From Lutjanus erythropterus (lineage: Eukaryota > Chordata > Actinopteri > Lutjaniformes > Lutjanidae), in NCBI GenBank assembly GCA_020091685.1, contig CM034594.1, positions 62,001 to 126,000 of the forward strand: a DNA stretch of 64,000 nt, in the 5' to 3' direction. The notes beneath the pieces are model-generated. The model made no database searches and was not told the origin of the DNA. It worked only from the letters and a program-made list of their open reading frames with translations. The position numbers were made by a program, and so were the translations under genes. Positions 11,716-26,210 of the stretch are shown in pieces. The first letter of the stretch is position 1; every line of letters starts with the position of its first letter.

Positions 11716-12707
11716 GTTCCACTGGTGCATCCAGAGGTTGAGGATAAACTGCACTTCTGCTAACAGCTGCTTTAAAGTATAAAGTTCATGAAAGGTTTGT
11801 CTAACATTTCTTAGTTGTGAAGGATTCAGCCTCAGTTAGAGACAGGATGCATAAAGATGTATTTTCCGTGATTCTAGATGATTTTGAGGTTAAATATCAG
11901 AGAGAAACAACCTCTGGCAGATTTCTTTTCTCAGAGAGAATTCTCAAACATCTGTTGGTGTTGGCTGTGGTGAGCAGATCATATTTAATGTAGCTAGAAG
12001 CAGAATGATTGTGAAAATGTGGTAATTACTCAGGATAGGGAATATCTGTAGGTGCCTTGAGGGGTGGTGAAGCTATTAGTCTGGTGTTTTCTTTAATATC
12101 CTCTGCCATCTCTCCTGTGAAGTTCCTCTCCTCTGACTGGATTTCCCCACTGAGGCAGCAGAATTAAAAGCTGTTTGGTTCTTCTGGGGATCGACGGGCT
12201 GCAGCTGCCTCTCTGTTAGGGAGGAGGTAGATCAGTTTACTCTGCAGACTCACATCATGTTGGCATTTACTCTGCAAAAGGCTGCTTGAAGATTTCTGTC
12301 TGGCATTTTCCAGATCATCAGGTCATTGTGACCAAAACATGAGTGTTTGTGAAGCTCTGACTGACCAACAGAGTGACAGTTACACTGATGACATTCTGTC
12401 TTCTCTCTTCTCTCTCTTCTAGGTAAGATGACCAGTTGTGTTTGTGTGTGTGTGTCTGGTTGTGTGTGTGTGTTCATGTCGCCAACTGGAAGACAAAGAC
12501 ACAGCCTCCTGCATTATACTGGTCTTCAGAACTGACAGTAAGAAGAACTCTGATATTTCCTGATTGTTTGTTTTGTTTTGGATCAACTGATGATCAACTG
12601 ATGCTATGTGCATTAAATCAGTGTCTTGCCAGAGAATCTGTAGTTTTTTCTGTTCTTTCATTGTTAGATTCTGGCTCCACTGATTGCTCTCTAATGAAAC
12701 AGAGATG
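11716..12707. other. Unique DNA with a (GT)n tract
   Basis: No gene recognised. Position 12438-12475 is an interrupted (GT)n tract preceded by a pyrimidine-rich run; frames there translate the simple repeat. Confidence 0.45.
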
Positions 12708-12712
12708 AACAG

Positions 12713-13041
12713 TGTAACGATGATGATTATTGTGGGATCACGAAGAAGAGATGACACAGGTGTACCTGAAAACAATGTTTAATACGAGCTTGGGTTCTTC
12801 CACATCATACCGCATGCAGAGTAAGAAGGAATGAACCAAGAACACTCCAACAGTTACAGCTTTTATAGGGTTGTCTGACTAGACATAACCGGTTTATTTT
12901 TGGACCATGCAAATATGCCAATGATGGACAGAGTCTTGTCCACCAGACCTTCTGGCACCCTGCCTGCCATATATCTGTCACCGTACACGTCATATAGGAG
13001 CGTAAAACATACCACACTGGTCACAGAAATACATCCTAACA
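12713..13041 (-). mobile_element. Solo LTR of a retrovirus-like/LTR element (fossil)
   Basis: A 329-bp block with TG...CA ends (TGTAACGATG at left, ATCCTAACA at right) is flanked by exact 5-bp direct repeats AACAG at 12708-12712 and 13042-13046. Read on the minus strand it has a TATA-like CCTATAAAAGC (12859-12869) in mid-element and, further on, an ATTAAA-type poly(A) signal (12778-12783). This is the normal U3-R-U5 order. No internal coding region is attached, so it is a solo LTR left by recombination between the two LTRs. The 5-bp duplication fits Gypsy, BEL or some ERV groups; family not assigned. It looks whole as an LTR, and its age cannot be read from one copy. Confidence 0.8.
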
Positions 13042-13049
13042 AACAGGTT

Positions 13050-16000
13050 GATGTAACTGTACAAAGTCCTCTTGGTGCTCTCGTTGTCTCTTTGTGTTTA
13101 ACAGCAGAAACCTGTTTGGTGCAGAACTTCAGTCTGAGATCATCTCGGTTGTTTTCCTGCTGTATTGTGTTTTGTTTGTGTCTGCAGCCTCTCGTCCTCC
13201 TCCCTGCCTGTTGCTGCTTCACAGTTGTGACACTCAGCAGTGAAACAGACTCAGTCTGCCTGTTGTTCATATGGACACACATGCTGGGGTTGTTAGTGGC
13301 TGTGAGGCAACAGTCTGTTCCTAAATGTACTCTGGTACTGACAGACTGCTGATGCATTAGACATTAGACTGGATGATAGGCAGCTCTGTCAGTGTTCCTA
13401 CACACTACATGACATGAAAAATATGAATATTTTACTATCTGGGTGGTATGTGCTGTATTTGAACCAGCTGTGTTGATTATCTGCTCTCATGTCAGAAATA
13501 TAATTTGATGCTTTTAATTGAGTGAGTGTGAAAAATGTGAATGCTGTTATGATGTCATTAGAGGAAGTAAAATGGAGGGATGAAGCAGGAGATGTGGGTA
13601 TGATGTGTTTACAGGTGTGTGCATGTGACGGCTGATGTGTTTGTGTTTCTGGTTTTTATATGGTATCATGCAGATACATACAAGACTAGGAATTTTCGGC
13701 TTTTGGTTCCAGCTGCCACTGTTTTCTGTTTTATAATCTTGTTGTTGTGTCACAGTGGGTGTTGTAGTTTGAAATATGTGATAGTCTATAAAACATAATG
13801 AGCCTGCAGGTTTACTTGGCTGTATTACCTATGATTTTTTAAGCATATTGTCCATGTTGTGAGCTTCTGGCAGATAATCTGTCATGTACCTCAGAACAAG
13901 TTTCTGTTCCAGCTACAGACCACAGCAGGAGATTTCACTTATTAGTTCTTCCTTGCTGCTTGAAGGTGTGATTATCATTGTTATCACATGTTGGGAAAAC
14001 ACAATCACTACAAGAAAATAACAGGATCCTTTAACTCAAGCAAGCTTTATTTTGAAAGATACATGTTTGTTCTGGAAGCTCTTTTTCATGTACTGTGCGA
14101 TTAGGAAAAAATGTCTTGGTGCTAAAAAGTGTATATATAAAGTATATTTTTTAGCCAGTTGCTGCTGGGCACAGGCTAATCCTTACTACCATTTTAATGT
14201 GACCCAGTGGCAGTTGCAGTTGTGTGTTTGCTTTCAAAACCACAAAGTCTGATGATTATGTCTTTTTTACTGGCTGTCATTTCCTTTCGCTTTTGTGTCT
14301 TTTCTCTTTCCTCCACTCTCAATTTGTGTGGTCAGTACACACCATCAGCTCATGGAACACTGATCATTATCTTTGAACTTCAGTTTTTAGAGTAATCGTT
14401 GCAGACATTTATTATATAGTTCATTTCATTGTATCGCAGGAAAAAAAAACGCTTAAGTATTTTCCTCTTTGCCTCAAGCATTTTATCTCCTACTCCTCAG
14501 ACTAATTGGACCAGTTCTGATTTTTCTTTTACCTTTGACCAAAGTTCACTTATAAAAGACAATCTGAATGCGGCATAATGGATCATGAGACAAATGAGAT
14601 GCAGCAGAACTGAAGGTAATGAAGCTCTGATACATCTGTCTGTCACTGCAGAGAGAGAGCGACAGATCCAGAGAGAGAAAAATGAAACAAGAGAGGAACA
14701 TGAGACAGAAGGAGACAAAACAAAGAGATGAAAGATAAAATGGCACTGAGAAAAGTTTTCAGTGCTGTGCATACTGTCCAGTGCTGGACTGTTGAGTGTT
14801 TGTCTGTGGCTTTTTCTCTCCCAGTCTCTGTCAAAGAGCACTGGATTGTCGAAAGCAATGCCTGGCAGAAATAGCTTTTGGCAAGACACCCCCACAAATG
14901 CTGACCATGAACCACAGCGTTACGTGTTACAGTCCAGTCAGAGACCTCTCTCTGTCACATTTCTTTTCCTGCACAAATATACAAATTTGCTTGTTTTGTT
15001 CAAACATTATCAAATTTCTTAATGAGGAAAATCAGACAGTGTGTGTGAAGACAATCAGTGAGATTCTTCTTCTCCCCTTCTTTATTGTCCTGCTGACAGA
15101 CTGTGTGTAAACATCATGGAGAAACTTTTGGTGGTTCAGTCTCAGTGAAATCAGAGACACACACTGAAAACTCCTGTGGTATTTGGTCCAAAATAATTCT
15201 GTTTGGTTGAAATGGAGTCCAGTATCTTCACAGTTGTTCTCTCTGCTGTTCTGTGATTGATGGAGCAATTACTCCATGAAACGGTACAGCATTACATCCT
15301 CCCCCTGCTCTTTATGTCAGACTCTTCAGTGGAACAGACCTTAATGATCATTGTTCTGCTGCCACACACTGTTTGAATCATCAAACACACACCGATACAA
15401 CACAATCATACAATTTAATATATGTATAGGCTTGTTTTTTCCTTCTTCCATAGAGGTAAATTTTAAAAGCTTTCCCTGTAAAATCAGCAATAGTAAAATC
15501 TTAGATAACATTACTGTCAACCAGATGTCTGCAGTTTTCCTTTCAAAGAAAAGAACTCATTTAAAACCTCTTCCACATACCAGTAGTTCTGGAGTTCAGG
15601 AAACAGCCTGTGTGCTGTTTGCTGTTTGCAGCAGAGCAGAGAGAAGAGTTGGCCTTAACTCCCTGCAGACTCACAGATCCCTGAGAGTCACACACTCTCT
15701 GGCTGCAGAGAGACTTTTGTAGAGAACAGCATTTTGTAAAACTGAGAGGAAGTGGAGAGCTCCATGTGAAGATAATAAAACTTTGAATCCTTTGTTTACC
15801 ATGTGATGGTTAAATATAACAAGGATCTGAAATCTTACAGTACTTTTGAACAGTGATGTTACATTACAGCATGTTGAGATGGTGATAACTAAAGAAAGTC
15901 CTGCACATTTTATGCTAAATCACACCTGTCGAGACAGACAGAATAAACACAAACAGCAACAAATTAGAAAGCTTTAATGTCTAAAGTAATTTTATATGCA

Positions 16001-19000
16001 ACCTGAGTGTAATTGAGAATCAATATGTAAGGCATTTGTTATCTGTTGTCTTTCTAGTAAGAACTTAAAATGAGCCACACTGAATGCTTCATTTGGTTTT
16101 AGGTCCTTTTAGTCAAATGAAGTGTGGCAGAGAGATGAGAAGAATCTCCTTCAGGTTTCATCACCTCCACTAAACACAGGCAGGCATCTCACCAGATGTC
16201 ACAAATGTTCACAAAAATGATGAAGATTTTTTGATACTGTGCATGTTAACGTGGTCAGAATTATAAACTGAGAGGAAAGAGAGAGAAAGATACAGTGAGG
16301 AAGAATCCTGAGGACAAACAGTAGAGGCCTGAAGACACAAGTTTTGTACAACAGCAAAGTTGTCCTGTCTCTGGTGCTCTGACTCTGCCATAAAAGCAGA
16401 GTCATATTTTCCCAATGAATTAATTTCATCATCAGACAGCTGCATCAGTGTGGTGTGTTGTTCCTGGAGTTTCTCTCTGCTGACTGCTTCCTGAAAGCTG
16501 CTTCCTGCAGAGTAAATAGTTTCATTAAACTGAATGATCATGAATTATGGAAACTTCAGGGTCACAAGAGGAGAAAAAAATATAAATATGAAAAATATTT
16601 CCAAGGTTGAGAGGACAGGTGCAACAAAGTGGAGTTGCATCTAAATATGGTCAGGAAAGGTGTTGATGTTTAAATTAAAAGAATATACTGGAAAAATAAA
16701 GTTTATGCAGGGCAGAATTTTTAATTTCAGAAAGATTTGAGTATGCTTTAATAAAATCAAGATATTTATTTTTGAATGCATAATTAAAGGATTGATGTGA
16801 ATGATCAAACAGATTATTTAGACTTAGATCTTTTATAAGATACTATCCAACCAGTGAACACATTCAGATATACCACAGCATCAGAACACATCTTGTATTA
16901 AAGGAGTTGTCTGTATTTCAGGACTTTCTGTGGGATTGAAGATGAACCTCCTTCTACCTCTGATATTTTCTCTTTTCCTTTGGAGACGACATCTCAACTG
17001 AAATCTACCCATTTTCATCATGATCACTGTATTTTAAAACACATTTTCAGTCAGATTCTGATACTGAACCTTTTTTCTCTTAAATGTCAAACCTTTAAGC
17101 TGTAGAGAAAGTTATCAATATCAGCACTGAGCTAAATTACTTTTATTGTTCAGGTGTCTGTGGACAAGAACCAATAAAAGAGTCTGACAGCTGCTCTGTA
17201 GCTTTAAACCTGTAGAGAGAGAAGACGGAGAGTCCAGTCAGGACTGATATCAGATGTATATTATTTCATTCTGACAGAAACTTTGACTTTAAAAGAAATG
17301 ACTGTTTTCTTCCTCCAGAGTGGAGCTGTCATGTTGGAGAAATATGTGGGTCAGTTCAGTTCTCTGTCACAGTTCACCAGGTTTAACAGCTCTGTGTTTG
17401 CTGTCACCTATCAGCTGGAATATGTTTCACATATCTGCAGGAGAAACACTGTGCTGGATCAGACTGTGTGTTGGAGCAGGTTAGTGTGACAGGACAGATT
17501 GTCCATGAATGATTTTCCACCTTCTGCTTCTCTCAGTCTACACTGAACAATTACAGTCAGTTTGTCACTCTGACAGTGTAAAGACTCCTTTAGGCAGCAG
17601 ATGAATGCAGGAATTCCTTGTGACATAAAGAAATTTGTAGTCAATCTGTTTCTTTCCTGCTGTCATAATCTGCTCATAATGAGACAAAGACACAGTAATT
17701 AAACCTCTGATCTGAAAAGACACAATGAATTTTCTATTATATTCTTCAGGTGAAGGCCTGTCTGCTGTTCATCCTGTCAGTGCTCATTGTTTCTAACTGC
17801 TTAAATTGTAGCTGGTTGTTAGTTTTGATTAAAGTTGGTAATGTTGTGTTGTGTGTTGTTGAGACATGAAATTCAAAGCTTGAGCTCCTCGGGTTCAGTT
17901 TGTTGAAGTGTTGCAAAGGATTAGAGGGGAATAATTTACATTTTGGAATAATAAGACACTTTTTTTTAGTTCAAATGTAAGGTAGCTTCAGGAAAAATCT
18001 CTTAGTTAATCCAGCTGATACCATCCATGTTTCACACATGATGTTATTTTAGATACAACACATTTCATCTTGTGATCTCACTGTGCCTCTTTCCTCTCAG
18101 CCAAAGGTGTGATCTCTTTCCTGAACATCTTCCCTCACTACAGTTGTGACTATTTGAGTCTCCCATATGGAAAAGTCATTACCCTCCACATTGACCTTTG
18201 ACCTCATTAGAAACTCAGGAGATAAAGCATCCTCAACAAGCTCACTTCATTCCCTCTGAGCTGCTCAGGCTGCTGCTGTACGACTCTTTCAGACTAACTG
18301 ATACAGACAGCTCAGATATGGCTCTGGTTTATCTGCTGAGTGAAGCTGACAGCTGAAGACAGTGTGAGAACAAAACAGCTGAGCTGAAGGAAAGTTCTAC
18401 AGTAATAAGAAATGTCTTGTTACATGGACATAGTGCCAAGTGTTGACTACCTTTGACTTCATGTGAATCAAACTGCATGCTTTCCTCATAGGTGCCTTTG
18501 TATCTTCACAAAGGAGTAATGAGTTTATACTGTGGCAGTGGTCACACATAATGAATTGGATTGCAAAGTATTTTACAGTTTTCAACAAGTATTAATGACT
18601 GTTGTTGTACAGTTAGAAGATTTCATTGAGGCACCAAAGTGAGTAGCAACTATCTAATCAGTGAAACAGGCAAAAGTCACCACAGAAGCCACGAAAATGC
18701 TGTGTGTGTCGGCATGTGTGACACAAGGTGTCAGCTTTTAAAAATACAAAGTTAATGCTAAAAATCACACTCTGCCATCGGATTTACATCGCTGACACTG
18801 GTAGCCCCTCGATGCAACTTGAGTCTCTGTTCTGTCTCTGTTCACTAAAACTTAAACCCTGAACAAAATGATAGAGTTTGGTCCAGTGGACACTATAATG
18901 AAATGTGGCTGCAGAGGCAGCAGCACAACCAGTGAGGATTTTAGATAACAACAATTAAAACCAGGTCTTCTTTGTCTTGTGTGTGTAGCCTTGATCGTTC

Positions 19001-22000
19001 TTCAGGTTGATGAGTGAATCCTCGAAACTGGACCTTGGAATCAATTGAAACCTCTGAACAGAACACGGAGTGATTGTGCACCGATAATGATTCAGCAAAT
19101 TAATAAAAGTATTGTGTGTGTAATTAATTCAGGTACTTCATTATAGACATTAAAGATTTTTATCCAATTAGAGTCAAACAAGTCAAATAAGATCTACTTT
19201 AATTCTGTGCTGTAAAACAATATGACATGAAAACTTGCACTGAAAGTGAGACTGCTTGTTGACCAGCTGCCTGTGAGAGAAGAATGCCGTCACAATATGA
19301 TGAGATAGTCGGTTTTATTAACAGCTTCTAAAGTAAGTGAGGCGTTTTCTCTCTCACAGTCTTTCTCTTTCTGTTGGTGATTCTTAAACAAAGGCTGATA
19401 AGCAGTGGCAGTTATTTATATGGTAATTCACCACATAAACACATCACACACACTTAGGATTCAGTAAAAAGGAAATGAGATTTGCTCTTTGACTCCATAT
19501 GTGGGTTTCTGTAGGTGTGCAAGTATGTGCTTTATCTAAATTCACATTATACTGATATTGTGTCGACTCTTTGCATCATTGTAAGGAGGCTTGTTATGTA
19601 GTCACACATCAGATTTATGGCCGTGTTTCAGTCCAATGTTTGCTGCCTCACAAACTCTCCACTTGTTAACTGAAGTGATTCATTTACTTCAACACTGAAC
19701 AGCTGTGAGCTGCAGCCAATGGGACGTGGAGGAGAGGCAGCAGATGAAACAGTGCTGCTTTGCTCCAGAGTCACATCTCAACAGGCTGAGTTGTGCAGCA
19801 GGAACAGGATCACTCTCTTCAGGCTTGTGACAGATGGGCTCGCTGGTAGACTGGAGCTGTAGTTGTCCAAGAGGCCATCTAGATCAGCAGCCCAAGACCT
19901 GTGGCAAAATGTTGTGACTTTCCAGATAAGAACCATTTCAATGAAAAAGTGTTACTAAGTAAAAGTGCAGACCTCCACCAGTGCAAATAAAACTGTCATG
20001 GTGATCCCAAAAAAACACTCTCTTTACAAGAGCAATGTTTCCTTTAACAAATACTGATCAAATTCAGCAGCGTTGGTCACAGAAACTCTGTCCACATTCT
20101 AACTTTGTCCAAGAAACTGAATCTATTTTCCTTATCAGTCAGACGATCAGTTCAGAGGAAGAAAAGAAGTGAATGAAAGGAAGAAGACATACATAAAAGA
20201 TGAGGAAGGTGTTGAAACAGATTTGAACAAAAGATCAGCATCTGGAGACTAAGTGGTCCTCCTGAATAAACAGTGTTGTTGAAATTGTGGTTTAAGAATT
20301 TTAAAGAGATGATCGGGGGGGAGAGATTTAACAGGGAAACCAAGATAAAGACAGAAAAAAAAGAAACCTGAAGAAAGTCAATGAAGAAGAAAAAAGAAAA
20401 GATATAAATGATTCAAGTGAAAGATAAAGAAAATAGAAAATGAAGAGAGAGAAAATATTTTTTAACCTCATTTACCTTCCTCAGTCATGGTCAGTTTATG
20501 TACCACTCCAGGGCTCTGCTGGATTAAATCTATTCAGCGCTTCACTTCAGATCCACCAGCAAGAACGAGACATCCAGTCTGCATCAGATATCTCACGTTC
20601 TGACAACAAACCAAACTCCTGTTAATTAAAGCTGTATTTTAATCACACCTGGTGGAATAACCACTTGACTGTCACAGTAATCAGTGGGTGTTTTACTCTT
20701 CATTCAAACACAGTGCTGATGATTTTAGTATCACACACTGACTTCCAGACTTGTGTTAGTGATAACATGATGTGTGCAGGAGGGTCGAGCTCAGTGCTGA
20801 TTAACAGAGGCTGCTGAATTCCCCTCCATCTGTCCTCTGACACAGATAGTCTGACACTTCACATATATTCTAGTATTGATGACAACAAGTACTTTGTCTT
20901 CCACTGGTGATTGTTGTAAACCTCCATTTCTGTCAGTAGGACACATGAACTCTCTCATGCTGTGGCCTTGTTCTGTTTCCTTTACCTTCATGTAACAAGG
21001 ACAACAAATATGGATTTGTACCATTTTGCTTTATTTATTGGAATGTTGTATCTTGTATTATGTGCTTTGGCATTAGTATGTGTAATAATAGTATGTTTAA
21101 TTATGGCCATGCACACAGCCACTAACTTCAGTTGGGCTGATTTATTTATTTCAAACATGTAAAACATTGTAATGATGTTAATGTGTTGCGAATAATGAAA
21201 TGGTTTTTTTTTGTTGTTGCAGTATTTCATCTATCTACTCAGCCACATCTATTCTTTTACTATTCTTCAACATGGCCTTCATGTCACTATCAATCCAGGA
21301 GCAACAAAGAAAATCCATCATCAGTCAGTTTCTGAGTGCAGAGCAGAGGACAGTGACAATATTGTGCATAAAATGCATTTGAAGAGCAGAGAGAAGAAGG
21401 TCATTATGATTCAGGTTGTAGTATTTAAGTGGAGAGGAGACTCTCAGCAGTCAGACTGCATCAGCATCATGTTTTCTTCTTATTCCATGAATGGATTTTC
21501 TGGATATTCAGTCTGACCTCTTCTAGTCTCTCAGAGGTAAAGATGCCATCCATTACTCTTCATAATACAACTCATTTAACATATTGTAAATCAAAGGGCA
21601 GGTGTATTTCTGCTGTTCAGATGGATGAGTTGTTCCAGCACTTAACACTGAGATGCACATTATGCATGTTACTTTATTTATAGTCTTACATATTTGCATA
21701 CTCTCCTCCTCCTTTGTAATTACATAAACTCATTCAATAGTAGCAGATTGAAACTGCATTCCTTCATTATTAACAGTCCAAATGATGTCCCTATAGAAGC
21801 TCTGTTCTTTTAAAGTTTCCAATCATTTTATAAAACTTATAAAACAATCTGGACTTCATATTACAGAGAAACACTGTTGTGGCCTCCTGACCTGCCCTGT
21901 CTTCTGTTTTGTTTGTACTGCTGACATATACAGCCAGTTTAGCTTTCCCTCAGAGAAAATTTAGCTTCTGCAACTTTACTCTGTTCACCTTTTACAATTT

Positions 22001-25000
22001 GCCTCAATTAAACTGGTATGAAAATGTAGATCAGTTGTCTCTTCAAAATGTGAAATAAATAATTGAACTTGATTCCACTGAATGAGAAGCTTCCCTGTAG
22101 TTCAGTCCTGGTTTCCTCTTTATCCATATTATATCACAGAGGTAAAACACACACTCAAGTCTCATTACTATTCACTGTGAACTGCTTCACCATTAATATT
22201 ATCACATATCATCATATATTTATTATATTATCAATATAACTGGGTTTGTGTGTGGTTGTAAATTATCATAGAATTAATTTCAGATTAACTGAAGAATCCA
22301 GTAGAGACAAGAAAACCCACTTGTCTTTATTTAATATTGTAGTCCAGTGAGATGTGTGAGTGACAGAGGGTTTGTGGTCGTTTTTTCTCTTCTTCTGCCA
22401 CCTGCTCTTTCATTTCCCTCTCTCCACTCTCATTAAAACACGAAATACTTTTTAGTTTTAATAAATGTGCTGCTGGTTTTACATGGAATAATGTACTAAT
22501 GAGCTGATTATGCATCTGGTTGTAGCTCAGCAGAGACAGAAAGTGGCCCAAAGGTTTGATTATCAGGCTGAAGAGCACAAGGTTGATGATCAGACTTCCA
22601 ATGACCAGATGAGATTTTGTGGGCAGGAAAGAAACCAACTATTCAGAAACAAAGAAACAAACAAGCAAACAAACAAACAAAAAGCCTTCAAACACTTGTT
22701 ACTATCAACACAAATTGATAGTAATTGTATACAACACATTTTTTCATTTTCTTTTTCACATTGTTTACTGACCTTTATTAAATCATGTCTTAAGTGTTTT
22801 TCTGCTTTACATCATGTTTTATATAAGATAATTGAATGTATTTTGGTCTCAAATTGTTGGTCTCCTCCTGTGTAAGACGCCGTAATATAGGGAGGAATCA
22901 GTTCTCTTTAGCAAAAGCTTCTGGATTATTAGACTAATCCTTCCCTAAATTAATTCATATTAATCTCTCACCATGTTTTCGCTCCCTCATGACTTATAGT
23001 TTTTGTTCTCATCAGCTCTTCAGAATATTACTAACATATCATTCTGCCTCTGGAAAACATGTAAAGGGCTGAAGAGGACAAAGAGATCTTGTTAATAAGA
23101 GTTTAATCAGGGCACTGGCAGTGTTGTGGTCTTCTGCAAACTACTGATGATTTTTCGCTGTGTTGTGTTCAATGACTGGTTCAGACTGTAATGCTGCTAT
23201 AATGACTGACTGTTTACACTACACACAACAGTGTTGCCATAATTCTGAAATGCAGTTTATGACAACTATGGACTGAAGTGGATGGTAGATTTGAGGGTAG
23301 ATTTACACGATTCTCATGTTAGATTTTGGTAAAACGCAATTATTTTTATTCCAGTACATTAAAGTGTTCATCTGCCCACAACAGAATTACACTTTACAAA
23401 TTGTCTGAGGAACATTTGTCTGTACACTTACACAATTTGTTGCATGGAGCCATAACTCAAAATAGATTTAATGAGCTTTCTGTGTGCTGCTCCATCTGTA
23501 TCTAAATACATTAGATGTGTTTATGCTGTGTACAGTGCCTGAATCGCTCATTACTGGGGGACATCTTTACAGAGTCGAAGAGCAAGTCTGACGTGGTGTT
23601 ACAGTGTGGTACACTAACATGAAGTCAAAGTGAGCAAAGTGAAACAAGTAGAGAATGTAAATGAACTTTCCCACACAGTCTACATACCTGAAGGTTTTCA
23701 GAGGGTGAAAGTGAGAGGAAAATAAATGATCATCAATACAGAATACGATGGTATTTAATTTAACAACAGTTTTAGTGATTAACGTCCAGTTTGCCACTTA
23801 TAAGTAAACATTAATTCACCTTGGTGCACACACACACACATACAGACTTGTCTGTGTATCTCTCTTGAATCCCGTAGAGATTTCTGTTCTCTACCTCAAA
23901 GATGTTTCATCATTCTGCTTGAGGCAGACTGGATCCTCAGTTTGACACTTTCTGCTTTATTATTGAAATATTTGGTAAAAACAGCTCATCCTCACTCTGC
24001 CCATGTCTAAACATGTATTTGCCTTCTCTTACACATGGATTATTGATCACCTGTCACCTGTCTTACACATCAGATCCCAAGATGAACTCTTGTGTCATCT
24101 TGTCTCAAAGTTTCTATTTAGACAGACAATTGGATAATTTGAAAATATGATATGTTTTTTTCCAGCATCAATCAGAACTGTTCAGTCTTGTTATTTGTCC
24201 ATTCAGCTACATTTGATGTAAAATTTGGAATAAATAAATCAGTGTTGGCCTGATGCTGCATCATCAGCAGCAGTGTTCTGTACTCGATCTTGTAGCTGGC
24301 AGCTGGTGGTGGCTGGTTTTACAGCACTCAGCAGGACACTGACAAAACGATGCCTAAAGGTTGTACAACTGTACATCACCTACAATTGACTCACTGGTGG
24401 TGGTGCAATACTTTTATGTGCCTATTGTGTGTGTTAACCTGTGTCTGGGAGATAAACAGGAAAGGGCAATTTAAAATATTCTGATATTTCGATCTTAAAT
24501 CACACAACTGTATTTCACACTGTTTCTAGCTGTTGTATAAACAACTTATCACGGATCCACTGATGGAGCTGATCTGTCCGCTTGTCTCCTGCATGACCTC
24601 ACTTCCTGTAATATCATCCACCTTGACAGATATTGGTCAGGGTGTCAACACTTTGACACTGGCTGCCTGCCAACATCAGCCAAGTGTGACAAGAGAACAA
24701 GAGATGAGAGAAAAAACAAGACATGCTGATGAGAAACAGGGACAGAAAAGACAGAGTCAGTCGTAGAGAGGAATAATATTTGTCTCCATGTCTTCTCTCC
24801 TGTCTGCTTCTGTAATTAAATGTCAGCAGTAAGTAATGATGCTCTCCAGACTGCAGGTCCATCAGCTCTGAGAGGAAACCTGAATGTGATGAAGTGGTGA
24901 CTGAAGAAACTCGGTGAGACTCAATGATAAAATCAGTTGGAGTGAGAAAAAAAACCCATCAGGTTTTCAGAGCAAAGGCTGCGATCACAAGTTCCCAGTT

Positions 25001-26130
25001 AGTCAGTTTGAATAGTTCAAGTGTTTCTGTTCTCACTTTCAAACTTAAAATGAAACTTTATGCATGAGGGATTTTCTTTTTAATTCACTGTTCTTTATCA
25101 TTTTGTTAACTTTGGAATCAGTGTTGACTGATACTGTTGCTGAGTGTTTGGAAAAGCAGAGAGGCGCTTAAAGAAGACGCACACAGAAAAAGTGAAGGGA
25201 AACAAAATCATGGATCAGAGGAAGAATTTCAGGCACCAGTTAACCTCTGTTGGTTTTTCTTTGTGTCTCTATCACCGCAGATTTTTTATGGCTCGCATTT
25301 TTTAACATTTTTCCATGACGGAGCTCAGCTGTCCCACTGGTGAGCAGAGAAAAAAACTGAGCTCACCAGTTCTGATTCATCTCACTACTTCTCATCCTGT
25401 GTTTTCTCAGTGAGTCGTTCAAATGTTTTCACTCCCCGTTAACTTTCCACTCATTAGTTCACAGTCTGCAGCCTTTCCCATCTCTCTCTGCTCTCTTGTG
25501 TTTTTCCTCTACTTCCTTAAAGTTCATGTTTGCTGGCTCTTCAATATTTTAAGCTTTGTCTGCTTTTTTATATCTGCTAACCTGGGAATGATTTCTTGAA
25601 GAGAACAACATAATAAATGCTGAGCAGAGACTCCACGAGAAACAGTGAGGTCAGCTCAGGTCAGCTGAGAGGGAGAATGTACATACTGTATGTGTGACTT
25701 ACGGCAGCTGAGTTTAACTCTCAGTAAGTCCAAAGAAAAGTTAATAAGAAGATGAGGCTTTATGTTCCACTGCTGCTCCTCAGCAGCTCAACTGACTGTA
25801 AACCATTTGTCACACAGTGACACCTGACGCCCCAGTGTTTCCACTACAATCCTGCCTCCTTTAAAACAGTTTGTTCATCTGTCGGCCAAATAATAAGTTA
25901 ATCTATGTAGAACAGAAAGAGGTACAGAAACAATATTTTATAAATATAATATTTTGTGTAGAATCTTAAGATAACTGAATATTGATATGAACATAAATAA
26001 TACATTTTTGAACTATTAAAATGTAGAAAATACTAAAACACAACACTGAGCTTTGGGTTTGATGCCTGCTAATTAGTCAGTTCATTAATGTTAAATTCAA
26101 TGTCAATCATCATTCAATCAATCATCAGTC
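13050..26130. other. Long unique non-coding stretch
   Basis: About 13 kb with no exon, RNA gene or recognised transposon. It contains a purine-rich tract (14640-14740) and a (ACAA)n-like tract (22648-22682). A 50-codon hydrophobic ATG frame at 21010-21162 is discussed as a finding. All other frames are short, overlap on both strands and lack family resemblance. Probably intron of the putative lsamp gene (inference). Confidence 0.4.
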
Positions 26131-26139
26131 AGTCCAGAT

Positions 26140-26210
26140 TACATCAAGTACTGTACCTATTTTCTACTTCACTACATCCCAGAGGCAAATACTGTACTTT
26201 TTAATCCACA
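26140..26210 (+). repeat. Fragment of a common fish interspersed repeat
   Basis: The segment contains ctacttcactacatccc, agaggcaaatactgtac, and tttttaatccac. It resembles the widespread teleost repeat 'tactccactacatttcagagg...attgtactttttactccac' (from memory). Only about 70 bp remain and no ends are visible. Confidence 0.5.

Noticed and set aside
12863-13357. Frames of 150-164 codons on both strands
   Set aside because: Mutually overlapping, largely over the solo LTR, with no protein family resemblance.
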